DNA of 50,043 bases from the NCBI RefSeq assembly GCF_032477075.1, contig NZ_JAWDXO010000033.1, positions 1-50,043 on the forward strand, read 5' to 3'. Below are positions 17,127 through 24,824 of the stretch, one piece after another. Source of the stretch: Fusobacterium sp. GTDB taxonomy: Bacteria; Fusobacteriota; Fusobacteriia; Fusobacteriales; Fusobacteriaceae. A model generated the notes under the pieces. The model had not been told where the DNA came from. It saw nothing but the letters and a program-made list of their open reading frames with translations, and made no database searches. Each line of letters opens with the position of its first letter. The stretch's first letter is position 1. Both the position numbers and the translations under genes were made by a program.

Positions 17127-17630
17127 TTAGAATATTCTATATCCAAAAACTAAAGATAACTGTTTTAATCTATCTGATCCTCTTCTATCTCCATCTATTT
17201 TTGTCTCTGAATAAAGCAGCTCTGCTTGGAATGGCATAAAATCTACTCCAAATCCTCCAGCTATATAACCTTTTCCATCAGGACTTGAATTTCTTACACT
17301 TTCATTTGTCATAATAACTCTACCTGCTTTTAAAACAATATATGGTTCGAAAAATACTGGAAGAAGATTCCATCTTGCCACAAGATATACTGGAACTGTT
17401 CCTATATCAGTTCCCCCTGTTTTTCCATTATATGCTATTCCTGCTCCTAAATCTGCAAGAAGAAAATCCTGAGTTGCTTCAAAGCTAAAAGTTGGTGCAT
17501 AATTTTCAAAAGATCCACTTTCATGATTATAAGAATTAGTTTCAGTTATTGCTCCTACTCTTAAATATCCATCTACAGCAAAAGCTGACATTGACACAGC
17601 AAAAAATATCATCAATAGTATTTTTTTCAT
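17127..17630 (-). CDS. Small outer-membrane beta-barrel protein
   Basis: 167 residues with a signal peptide MKKILLMIFFAVSMSAFA. The mature chain alternates polar and aromatic residues in short strands separated by Gly/Asn turns and ends in GYRIF, a terminal aromatic as needed for BAM insertion. Probably an 8-stranded barrel. RBS AAGGAGG. No cargo or ligand can be assigned. Confidence 0.75.
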   Translation of the reverse strand: MKKILLMIFFAVSMSAFAVDGYLRVGAITETNSYNHESGSFENYAPTFSFEATQDFLLADLGAGIAYNGKTGGTDIGTVPVYLVARWNLLPVFFEPYIVLKAGRVIMTNESVRNSSPDGKGYIAGGFGVDFMPFQAELLYSETKIDGDRRGSDRLKQLSLVFGYRIF

Positions 17631-17717
17631 AAAATCCTCCTTAAATTCTTTTACTTTTTATTTTTTATATGATATATTAAATTATACATCAAAGGTAAAA
17701 AAATATAAAGTAGTTAT

Positions 17718-17746
17718 TTGGCAAACTTTATATTCAAATGTATCTT
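17718..17746 (+). promoter_or_regulatory. Probable promoter of the TPP-riboswitch unit
   Basis: TTGGCA at 17718-17723, 17-base spacer, TATCTT at 17741-17746, about 20 bases before the riboswitch. Confidence 0.45.
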
Positions 17747-17766
17747 TACATAATAAAATATTATCA

Positions 17767-17845
17767 TACGGGAGCTGAAAAAGCTGAGAGGAAATTTTAT
17801 TTCGACCGTTAAACCTGATTTGGATAATGCCAGTGTAGGAAATGT
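17767..17845 (+). promoter_or_regulatory. TPP (thi-box) riboswitch
   Basis: Contains the conserved THI elements in order: CGGGAGC, CTGAGA, ACCTGATTTGGATAATGCCA, then GTGTAGGAAA. A terminator follows directly, so thiamine pyrophosphate binding should stop transcription of the thiamine-binding protein gene. Confidence 0.93.
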
Positions 17846-17849
17846 TTTT

Positions 17850-17885
17850 AAGTTGTCTTATTATCCTTTTCAGACAGCTTTTTTT
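17850..17885 (+). terminator. Riboswitch-controlled terminator
   Basis: A 9-bp stem (AAGTTGTCT with AGACAGCTT, one G-U pair) followed by seven Ts, directly after the TPP aptamer. Confidence 0.8.
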
Positions 17886-17914
17886 ATTGCTCTCAAAATT
17901 TTTAGGAGGATATT

Positions 17915-18889
17915 ATGAAAAAATTTATTTTATCTTTATTTTTATTGTTATCTGTTTCTTCATTTTCAGAAGAAATAGTCATTTATGGACCTAGCTCTGC
18001 AAAATGGATAGGAAAAACTTTTGCTCCAATATTTAAAGAAAAAACTGGAGTGGATATTAAGTTTATATCTATTGATGGTCTTGTATCAAGACTGAAACTT
18101 GAAGAAAAAAATCCTAAAGCAGATATTGTTATTGGACTGACTTCTTTAAGCACTGAAATAGCCAAAAAGGAAAACCTTATTATTCCTTATATTCCTAAAA
18201 ATATTTCCAATATAAAGAACAGTAATTTTATAATGGATAAAGAAGGATATACAACTCCTTTTGATTATGGACTTCTTGCTGTCAATTATGATACAAAAAA
18301 AATCCCTGTTCCTCCAAAAAATCTGTCAGAACTTGGTAAATTAGAGAAACAGCTTTTAGTTGAAAATCCAGCTACCTCTTCTACTGGTGAAGAAGCTCTT
18401 TTATGGAGCATAGCCTTATATGGAGAAAACTGGAAAGATTTCTGGAATGTTTTAAAACCTGCTGTATATACTGCTGAACCTGGTTGGAGCGAAGCATTTG
18501 CTAAATTTACTGCTGGAGAAGCTCCTATGATGATTGGATATGCTACAAGCAATCTTTTCTTTTCACAAGATGAAGAACAAAGCAGATTCAGTAGTTTCCT
18601 TTTAGATGATGGAACTTTTATGTATTTAGAAGGTGCATCTTTAGTAAAGAAAAAAGAAACAAAAGAAGGGGCTAAAAAATTCATGGAATATATCCTCAGT
18701 GAAGATTTTCAAAATCTGGTTCCTAAAAAAAATTATATGTTTCCAATTATTGACATTTCCCTTACTGAAGAATTCAAATTTGTTCCTGTTGCTGAAAAAA
18801 CTGTAAAACTCAGTGATGAACAGGTAAAAGACCTCGTTAATAACCTTGATAAATATAAATCAGAGTTAATAGAAATTTTAAAAAAATAA
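17915..18889 (+). CDS. thiB: Thiamine ABC transporter substrate-binding protein
   Basis: 324 residues, signal peptide ending SVSSFS, RBS TAGGAGGA. It is a ThiB/TbpA-like periplasmic binding protein: EIVIYGPSSAKWIGKTFAPI at the start, ADIVIGLTSLST, then FDYGLLAVNYDTKK and a tryptophan-rich ENWKDFWNV. The TPP riboswitch upstream supports a thiamine role. The permease and ATPase genes that normally follow (thiP, thiQ) are absent: the pyrimidine operon begins at once. Partners must be encoded elsewhere. Confidence 0.9.
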   Translation: MKKFILSLFLLLSVSSFSEEIVIYGPSSAKWIGKTFAPIFKEKTGVDIKFISIDGLVSRLKLEEKNPKADIVIGLTSLSTEIAKKENLIIPYIPKNISNIKNSNFIMDKEGYTTPFDYGLLAVNYDTKKIPVPPKNLSELGKLEKQLLVENPATSSTGEEALLWSIALYGENWKDFWNVLKPAVYTAEPGWSEAFAKFTAGEAPMMIGYATSNLFFSQDEEQSRFSSFLLDDGTFMYLEGASLVKKKETKEGAKKFMEYILSEDFQNLVPKKNYMFPIIDISLTEEFKFVPVAEKTVKLSDEQVKDLVNNLDKYKSELIEILKK

Positions 18890-18902
18890 TCTGAATTCCC
18901 TC

Positions 18903-18931
18903 TTGAATTTTTCTAAAAAGTGTGATATTAT
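18903..18931 (+). promoter_or_regulatory. Pyrimidine operon promoter
   Basis: TTGAAT at 18903-18908, 17-base spacer, TATTAT at 18926-18931. It starts about 14 bases after thiB, so a separate transcript for the pyr genes is likely. Confidence 0.6.
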
Positions 18932-18969
18932 AATCAAGATATAGAAAAATATAAGGAGGACATAGATAC

Positions 18970-19098
18970 ATGAAGATATTTAATGATAAATTGAATATAC
19001 CAATTTCTATCTTAGGAATCATTTATTTTATTTTTCTATTTTTAAATATTTTAAAAAACATTTTTATTATAGGGAATGGAAGCCACATCATTTTGTGA
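18970..19098 (+). CDS. Pyrimidine operon leader peptide (42 codons)
   Basis: ATG at 18970 behind a strong ATAAGGAGG. The 42-residue product (MKIFNDKLNIPISILGIIYF then Phe/Leu/Ile-rich) has no separate function likely. Its codons form a U-rich tract (about 19021-19070) and its stop TGA (19096) lies inside the right arm of the terminator. This matches the E. coli pyrBI leader: a ribosome close behind polymerase stalled on the U tract at low UTP would block the terminator. Alternatively a short membrane peptide; the regulatory reading fits better. Confidence 0.65.
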   Translation: MKIFNDKLNIPISILGIIYFIFLFLNILKNIFIIGNGSHIIL

Positions 19099-19115
19099 TT
19101 TTCATTCCTTTTTTT
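19073..19115 (+). terminator. Pyrimidine attenuator
   Basis: A 15-bp hairpin (left arm 19073-19087, right arm 19094-19108, one mismatch and two G-U pairs) followed by seven Ts. It is in the leader, 30 bases before pyrB, and overlaps the leader ORF stop. Confidence 0.8.
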
Positions 19116-19144
19116 ATATTATTGATATTTCATGGGAGGGTAAT

Positions 19145-20209
19145 ATGAAAGATTTTATATCAATAAAAGATTTGACAAAAGAAGAAGTTTTAGAAGTTTT
19201 AAATTTAGCTCTTGAGTTATCTGAAAATCCAGAACCTGAGCTGATATCTGGAAAAATAGTAGGAAGCCTTTTCTTTGAACCATCTACTAGAACAAGATTA
19301 TCTTTCACTTCTGCTGCATACAGAATTGGTGGAAAAGTTCTAGGTTTTGACTCTCCAGATGCTACTTCAGTTAAAAAAGGAGAATCTTTAAGAGATACAG
19401 TAAAAATAGTAGAAGCCTATTCTGATATCATTGTTATGAGACACAATATAGAAGGAGGTCCTAAATTTGCTGCTGAAGTTTCTAAAAATCCTGTAATTAA
19501 TGGGGGAGATGGTTCTAATGAACATCCAAGTCAGACACTCTTAGACCTTTTCACAATAAAAAAAGAACTAGGTAAGATAGAAGGTGTAAAAATAGCTTTT
19601 GTTGGAGACCTAAAATATGGCAGAACTGTTCATTCTCTTACTAAAGCCCTTGAAATGTTTGATGCAGAATTTTATTTTGTAGCACCAGCTTCTATCCAGA
19701 TACCTGAATATATCACAAAGGAACTTGATGAGAAAGGAATGAAATATCATATCTGCTCTGAATATGAACCTATTCTTTCTGAAATAGATGTTTTGTATAT
19801 GACAAGAATTCAGAAAGAAAGATTTGAAGATATTGAGGAATTTAATAAAGTCAGTGGAGTATACAAAATATCAAAAGAAACAATAGTTGGAAAATGTCAG
19901 AATCATATGATAGTTATGCATCCTCTCCCTAGAGTTGATGAAATAAATGTGGATTTAGATGATACAAAACATGCTCTGTATTTTAAACAAGCTGCAAATG
20001 GAGTACCAGTAAGAGAAGCTATGTATGCTCTTGCACTAGGAATAAAAAAATCCTCTGCTCCTGTTAAAGAAAATAAAAATGTAGAAGAAAATGATAAAGT
20101 TGTATGTTCTAACCATAAATGTGTAACTCATTTTGAAGAGACACCAAATAAGGTAGTAGTAAAGGATTATGGGAAATTCTGCTACTATTGTGGTAAGGAA
20201 ATAAAATAA
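19145..20209 (+). CDS. pyrB: Aspartate carbamoyltransferase with fused PyrI-type zinc domain
   Basis: 354 residues from ATG 19145, after GGGAGGG; an in-frame start 23 codons upstream lies in the attenuator. It makes carbamoyl-aspartate from carbamoyl phosphate and aspartate. Catalytic motifs: FEPSTRTRLSF (about 44-54), HPSQTLLDL, MHPLPRVDE. Residues about 1-305 are the catalytic chain. The tail carries Cys321-x4-Cys326 and Cys346-x2-Cys349 in the order of the zinc-binding domain of the PyrI regulatory chain, but the allosteric nucleotide-binding domain of PyrI is missing. Partial PyrB-PyrI fusion is known in a few lineages. First gene of the pyr operon. Confidence 0.93.
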   Translation: MKDFISIKDLTKEEVLEVLNLALELSENPEPELISGKIVGSLFFEPSTRTRLSFTSAAYRIGGKVLGFDSPDATSVKKGESLRDTVKIVEAYSDIIVMRHNIEGGPKFAAEVSKNPVINGGDGSNEHPSQTLLDLFTIKKELGKIEGVKIAFVGDLKYGRTVHSLTKALEMFDAEFYFVAPASIQIPEYITKELDEKGMKYHICSEYEPILSEIDVLYMTRIQKERFEDIEEFNKVSGVYKISKETIVGKCQNHMIVMHPLPRVDEINVDLDDTKHALYFKQAANGVPVREAMYALALGIKKSSAPVKENKNVEENDKVVCSNHKCVTHFEETPNKVVVKDYGKFCYYCGKEIK

Positions 20210-20238
20210 TTTAATACATATAGTTTGTAGGAGGAGAA

Positions 20239-21042
20239 ATGTTTTTAGAAGATTGTCTAATTTTAGAAAATAAAAATATTGCAGGACAAAATTATCTTAT
20301 GAGATTAAAAGCTGAAAAAAGCATACCAGTATCAAAAGCTGGACAGTTTTTTATGATTCAATGTAAAAATAAGCTTCACATATTGAGAAGACCAATAAGT
20401 CTGCACTATGTAGATAAAAATAAAATGGAACTTGAGTTTTACTATGAAACAAAAGGTGGAGGAACAAAAGAGTTCTCTGAAATGAAAGCTGGAGAAACTA
20501 TAAATATTCAAGGTCCACTTGGACATGGATTTTCCACTGATATGACAGGTAAAAAACTTTTAGTAGTTGGTGGTGGAATGGGAATGGCTCCTATGAAACT
20601 TCTGGTAGAAATATTAAAGAAAAACAATGAAGTTACTTTTATAGCTGGAGGTAGAAACGCTCAAGCTGTTGAAATTCTTTCTAATTTCAACTTTGATAAT
20701 GCAGACCTTCATGTAACTACTGATGATGGTTCAGCTGGTACTGAGGGAACTGTTATAGTTAAAATGGAAGAACTAATGAACAGCAAGAAATTCGATATGG
20801 TTTTCACTTGCGGTCCTCATAAAATGATGGAGGCAGTAGCAAAAACTTCATCAAAATATAATACAGAATGTGAAATATCTTTAGAAGAAAGAATGGCTTG
20901 TGGAGTAAAAGCTTGTGTAGGATGTTCTATCAAAACTAAAGAAGGAATGAAAAAAGTATGTTATGATGGTCCTGTTTTCAAATCTGAAACTATTGTAGAA
21001 CTTGAACCTATTGAAAGAACAGAAACTTGTTGTGGTAATTAA
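20239..21042 (+). CDS. pyrK: Dihydroorotate dehydrogenase electron-transfer subunit
   Basis: 267 residues, RBS AGGAGGAGAA. It passes electrons from PyrD-B to NAD+. FAD-binding RRPIS at about 50, NAD-binding VVGGGMGMAPM at about 112, and a C-terminal [2Fe-2S] cluster site CGVKACVGC plus a later Cys at about 248. Located between pyrB and pyrD with a 29-base gap upstream and a 20-base gap downstream. Complete. Confidence 0.93.
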   Translation: MFLEDCLILENKNIAGQNYLMRLKAEKSIPVSKAGQFFMIQCKNKLHILRRPISLHYVDKNKMELEFYYETKGGGTKEFSEMKAGETINIQGPLGHGFSTDMTGKKLLVVGGGMGMAPMKLLVEILKKNNEVTFIAGGRNAQAVEILSNFNFDNADLHVTTDDGSAGTEGTVIVKMEELMNSKKFDMVFTCGPHKMMEAVAKTSSKYNTECEISLEERMACGVKACVGCSIKTKEGMKKVCYDGPVFKSETIVELEPIERTETCCGN

Positions 21043-21062
21043 TATTTGACTTGGAGGAAAAA

Positions 21063-21980
21063 ATGAATAGACTGCAGACTAAATTTTTAGGTGTGGATTT
21101 TAAGAATCCTATTGTTACATCATCTGGATGCTTTGGATTCGGACTTGAATATAGAGATTATTTTGATCCAAATGTACTTGGAGGAATAGTTGTAAAAGGG
21201 CTTACTATGGAACCTAGAGATGGTAATTATGGAATAAGAATAGCAGAAACTCCTGGTGGAATGCTTAACTGCGTTGGACTTGAAAATCCCGGAATTGATT
21301 ATTTTGAGACTCATATCTTAAAAGATGTGAAAGAAGCTGGTATCACTACTAATATAATAGCAAATATCAATGGAAAAACTGTTGAAGAATATATAGAAAT
21401 AGCTAAAAGAGTAGAAAAAATAAAAGAAGTGGATATAATAGAACTAAATATATCTTGTCCAAATGTAAAAGATGGAGGAATGGCTTTTGGAGCTAATCCA
21501 GAAGTTGCTGGAAGAGTTACAAGAGAAGTCAGAAAAGTAACTACAAAGCCTTTAATAGTAAAATTATCTCCAAATGTTACTGATATTGCTTATATAGCTA
21601 AAATAGTAGAAGAAAATGGAGCAGATGCAGTATCTCTTATCAATACTCTATTGGGTATGGCTATTGATTTGAAAACTAAAAAACCTTTGTTGGGAAATAC
21701 ATTTGGAGGGCTTTCAGGACCTGCTGTAAAACCAGTAGCTTTAAGAATGGTATATCAAGTATATCAAGCTGTAAATATTCCAATAGTAGGTATGGGAGGA
21801 ATTTCAAATACAGAGGATGCTCTTGAATTTATAATGGCTGGAGCTTCTATGGTATCACTTGGAACAGGTATTTTCTTCAATCCTGCCCTTCCTGTAGAAG
21901 TAGCTGAAGGATTACAAAAATATTGTGAAGAAAATAATATTAAAAATATAAATGAATTAGTTGGTATAGCTCACAGATAA
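21063..21980 (+). CDS. pyrD: Dihydroorotate dehydrogenase, class 1B catalytic subunit
   Basis: 305 residues from ATG 21063; the TTG four codons upstream overlaps the TTGGAGG RBS. It oxidises dihydroorotate to orotate on FMN. It has the class 1B signature: TSSGCFGFGLEY near the start, NISCPNVKDGGMAFG with the catalytic Cys, and GMGGISNTEDALEFIMAGA near the C-terminus. PyrK next to it confirms the NAD-dependent heterotetramer. Confidence 0.94.
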   Translation: MNRLQTKFLGVDFKNPIVTSSGCFGFGLEYRDYFDPNVLGGIVVKGLTMEPRDGNYGIRIAETPGGMLNCVGLENPGIDYFETHILKDVKEAGITTNIIANINGKTVEEYIEIAKRVEKIKEVDIIELNISCPNVKDGGMAFGANPEVAGRVTREVRKVTTKPLIVKLSPNVTDIAYIAKIVEENGADAVSLINTLLGMAIDLKTKKPLLGNTFGGLSGPAVKPVALRMVYQVYQAVNIPIVGMGGISNTEDALEFIMAGASMVSLGTGIFFNPALPVEVAEGLQKYCEENNIKNINELVGIAHR

Positions 21981-22004
21981 CTAAAATAAATTTTGGAGGA
22001 AAAT

Positions 22005-22730
22005 ATGAACGCAAAAGATAGAATGATAATAGCACTTGACTTTCCTACTATGGAAGCTGCTAAAAATTTAGTTGAAAAAATCGGTGATGGAGCTACTTTC
22101 TATAAAGTAGGTCTTGAACTTTTCTTAAACTCAAAAGGTGAAATGATAGATTACCTTGCTTCTAAAGGGAAAAAAATATTCCTTGATCTTAAATTTCATG
22201 ATATTCCAAATACAACAGCAATGGCTTCAGTTTTTGCTGCTAAACAAAATGTATTTATGTTCAATGTACATGCAAGCGGTGGAAAAAAGATGATGTCAAA
22301 AGTAGTTGAAGAGGTAAAATCTGTAAATCCTGATAATATAGTTATTGGAGTTACTGTTCTTACAAGTCTTTCTCCTGAAGATGTAGAAGAAACTTTCCAA
22401 TCTAAATTATCTCTGGCAGAATTAGCATTAAACTGGGCTAAATTAGGTAAAGCTGCTGGACTTGATGGAGTGGTATGCTCTCCTTGGGAAGCTAAACTTA
22501 TAAAAGAAGCTTGTGGAAATGATTTTAAAACTGTATGTCCAGGTGTAAGACCTAGATGGTCAGCAACAAATGATCAGGAAAGGATAATGACTCCAAAAGA
22601 TGCAATAATAAATGGTTGTGACTTTTTAGTTATTGGAAGACCTATAACTAAAAATGAAGATCCTGCAAATGCTGCTAAATTAGTTGCTGCTGAAATTGAA
22701 GAAGGAATGAAAGAGGCTGGATTATGCTAG
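22005..22730 (+). CDS. pyrF: Orotidine 5'-phosphate decarboxylase
   Basis: 241 residues from ATG 22005 with TGGAGGAAAAT before it. It decarboxylates OMP to UMP. The signature DLKFHDIPNT (Lys/Asp catalytic) is near residue 60, and PGVRPRW and VIGRPIT near the C-terminus. It overlaps pyrC by 7 bases. Confidence 0.95.
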   Translation: MNAKDRMIIALDFPTMEAAKNLVEKIGDGATFYKVGLELFLNSKGEMIDYLASKGKKIFLDLKFHDIPNTTAMASVFAAKQNVFMFNVHASGGKKMMSKVVEEVKSVNPDNIVIGVTVLTSLSPEDVEETFQSKLSLAELALNWAKLGKAAGLDGVVCSPWEAKLIKEACGNDFKTVCPGVRPRWSATNDQERIMTPKDAIINGCDFLVIGRPITKNEDPANAAKLVAAEIEEGMKEAGLC

Positions 22731-23941
22731 TCAAAAACTGTAAAATCATTGATAAAGATGGAAAAGATATCATCACTGATATATTAATTCAAAATGGAAC
22801 AATTACTAAAATAGAAAAAAATATTTTGGCTGATGCTGAAGAAACAATAGATGCTGGAGAAAAATACGTTCTTCCAGGTATAGTAGATGTTCATACTCAT
22901 ATGAGAGATCCTGGTCTTACTCAAAAAGAGGATTTTACTACTGGAAGTATGGCTTGTGCCAGAGGTGGTGTCACTACATTTATAGATATGCCTAATACTA
23001 TCCCAGTAACTGTTACAAAAGAGGTTCTCGCTGATAAAAAAGCTCTTATGAAAGGAAGAGCATATGTTGATTATGGATTTCATTTTGGAGGAAGTAAAAA
23101 AGACAACAGCAGTGAAATTAAGGATATATTAAATGAAACTGCATCTACTAAAATATTTCTTAATATGTCTACTGGGGATATGCTTATAGATGATAAGAAA
23201 ATTATAGAAAATATATTTAGAGAATCAAAAATAATATCTGTACATGCAGAAGAAGAAATGGTAGCAAAAGCTATTGAATTTTGTGAAAAATACAACAAAG
23301 AACTTTATCTTTGCCATTTATCTAAAGCTAGTGAAATAGAGCTTTTAAAAGCTGCAAAAGCAAGAGGAGCAAAAGTATTTGGTGAAGTTACTCCCCATCA
23401 TCTTTTCTTAAATGTAGATGATGTAAATAAAACAGAAAGAAGTCAGCTTTTACTTAGAATGAAGCCTGAATTAAAAGAAAAACATGATAATGATGTTCTA
23501 TGGATGGCTTTAGCTGATGGTACCCTTGATACTGTTGGTACAGATCATGCTCCACATCTTATTGAAGAAAAGCTTGCAAAACTCACTTTTGGAGTTCCAA
23601 GTGTAGAAAATTCTCTTGAAATGATGCTCAATGGAGTAAAAAATGGAAAAATAACTTTGAATAGACTTATAGAAGTAATGTGCAATAAGCCAGCTGATAT
23701 CTTTAAAATAAAAAATAAAGGTAAAATAGCTGTTGATTATGATGGAGATCTTGTAATTATAGATATAAATAATAATTCTCCTGTGAAGGATGATAAAGTA
23801 ATAACAAAAGCTGGATGGACTCCATATGAAAATTGTAATAAAGGCGGAAAAGTTTTAACAACTATATTAAGAGGTCAAATAGTTTATTCAAATGGTAAAT
23901 TTAATGGATTACATGGGAGGGAAGTAAAATATTATGAGTAG
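22724..23941 (+). CDS. pyrC: Dihydroorotase
   Basis: 405 residues, type I dihydroorotase. It cyclises carbamoyl-aspartate. The metal-binding HTHMRDPG at about 57, a central SVHAEE, GEVTPHHLF and GTDHAPH (about 270) are present. The ATG lies inside pyrF (7-base overlap) and the end overlaps pyrE by 8 bases, typical of tight translational coupling. Confidence 0.95.
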   Translation: MLVKNCKIIDKDGKDIITDILIQNGTITKIEKNILADAEETIDAGEKYVLPGIVDVHTHMRDPGLTQKEDFTTGSMACARGGVTTFIDMPNTIPVTVTKEVLADKKALMKGRAYVDYGFHFGGSKKDNSSEIKDILNETASTKIFLNMSTGDMLIDDKKIIENIFRESKIISVHAEEEMVAKAIEFCEKYNKELYLCHLSKASEIELLKAAKARGAKVFGEVTPHHLFLNVDDVNKTERSQLLLRMKPELKEKHDNDVLWMALADGTLDTVGTDHAPHLIEEKLAKLTFGVPSVENSLEMMLNGVKNGKITLNRLIEVMCNKPADIFKIKNKGKIAVDYDGDLVIIDINNNSPVKDDKVITKAGWTPYENCNKGGKVLTTILRGQIVYSNGKFNGLHGREVKYYE

Positions 23942-24557
23942 AGCAAAAGAAGTAGCTAAATCATTATTAAAAACAGGAGCAGTAAAACTAAATGTAAAAG
24001 AACCATTTACATTTGTATCTGGTATCAAAAGCCCTATATACTGTGACAATAGAAAAATGATAGGATATCCTGCTGAAAGAAAAGTAGTAGTTGATGAATT
24101 TATAAAAAAATTATCTGAGAAAAATTTCGATGTAGTAGCTGGTACTGCTACTGCTGGTATTCCTTGGGCTGCATTTATAGCTTGGGAAATGAATAAACCT
24201 ATGAGTTATATCAGAGGAGAAAAGAAAGCACATGGTGCTGGAAGACAAATTGAAGGTGCTGACTTCACTGGTAAAAAAGTAATAGTTATTGAAGACCTTA
24301 TTTCTACAGGAGGAAGTTCTATTAAAGCTGTAGAAGCTGCAAGAAGTGAAGGAGCTGCTTCTGTTGAAGTTGTTTCTATATTCTCTTATGAATTTGACAA
24401 AGCTTTTAAAAATTTTGCTGATAATAATATCCCTTGGGAATCATTGTCAAACTTCTCTGCTCTTCTTGAATTAGCTATAGAAGAAAAATATCTTACTGAA
24501 GAAGAAGCAGAAATAGCTTCATCATGGAATAAAAATACTGATACTTGGGGAAGATAA
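23934..24557 (+). CDS. pyrE: Orotate phosphoribosyltransferase
   Basis: 207 residues, RBS TGGGAGGGAAG. It adds ribose-5-phosphate from PRPP to orotate. PRPP-binding motif VIVIEDLISTGGSS is at about 115-130, and the flexible loop RGEKKAHGAGRQIEG precedes it. Last pyr gene; carbamoyl-phosphate synthase genes are not in this operon. Confidence 0.95.
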   Translation: MSRAKEVAKSLLKTGAVKLNVKEPFTFVSGIKSPIYCDNRKMIGYPAERKVVVDEFIKKLSEKNFDVVAGTATAGIPWAAFIAWEMNKPMSYIRGEKKAHGAGRQIEGADFTGKKVIVIEDLISTGGSSIKAVEAARSEGAASVEVVSIFSYEFDKAFKNFADNNIPWESLSNFSALLELAIEEKYLTEEEAEIASSWNKNTDTWGR

Positions 24558-24575
24558 TTATTATTTCTTTCTCTA

Positions 24576-24604
24576 TTGACAAAAGTATTTTTTTAGTATA
24601 TGAT
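24576..24604 (+). promoter_or_regulatory. Promoter of the Mn2+-riboswitch unit
   Basis: TTGACA at 24576, 17-base spacer, TATGAT at 24599. The transcript would start just before the aptamer. Confidence 0.75.
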
Positions 24605-24615
24605 CTGTATATAAG

Positions 24616-24716
24616 TATTAAAAGGGAGTAGTTGAAAATTATAGTATCAACATCACGAAGCCTATAAGGTTATCTGGTACTATATACCTATTTTGAAGGT
24701 AACAAGACTTTTAATA
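24616..24716 (+). promoter_or_regulatory. yybP-ykoY (Mn2+) riboswitch
   Basis: P1 pairs ATTAAAAG (24617) with CTTTTAAT (24708). Conserved elements: AAGGGAGTAG after P1, ATCAACATCACGAAG in the first loop, and GGTAACAAGACTTT before P1 closes. The gene it controls is a P-type cation ATPase, the usual partner of this class. Confidence 0.8.
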
Positions 24717-24762
24717 CAGAGATTATTGATTATCAATTCTCTGTATTGGAAGTCTTTTTTTT
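24704..24762 (+). terminator. Riboswitch terminator, exclusive with aptamer P1
   Basis: A 19-bp hairpin (left arm 24704-24722, right arm 24738-24756) with two G-U pairs, followed by a run of Ts. Its left arm contains the 3' strand of aptamer P1, so ligand binding should prevent termination (an ON switch). Confidence 0.85.
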
Positions 24763-24824
24763 ATGAAAAAACAGGAATTGACAATAATTTAAGGAATATT
24801 ATTATATAGTCTTATGGAGGTATC

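Noticed and set aside
18970..19098. Truncated thiamine permease (thiP) gene after thiB
   Set aside because: The 42-codon ORF overlaps an attenuator and has its own promoter; a leader peptide explains position, U tract and hairpin better, and no permease motif is seen.
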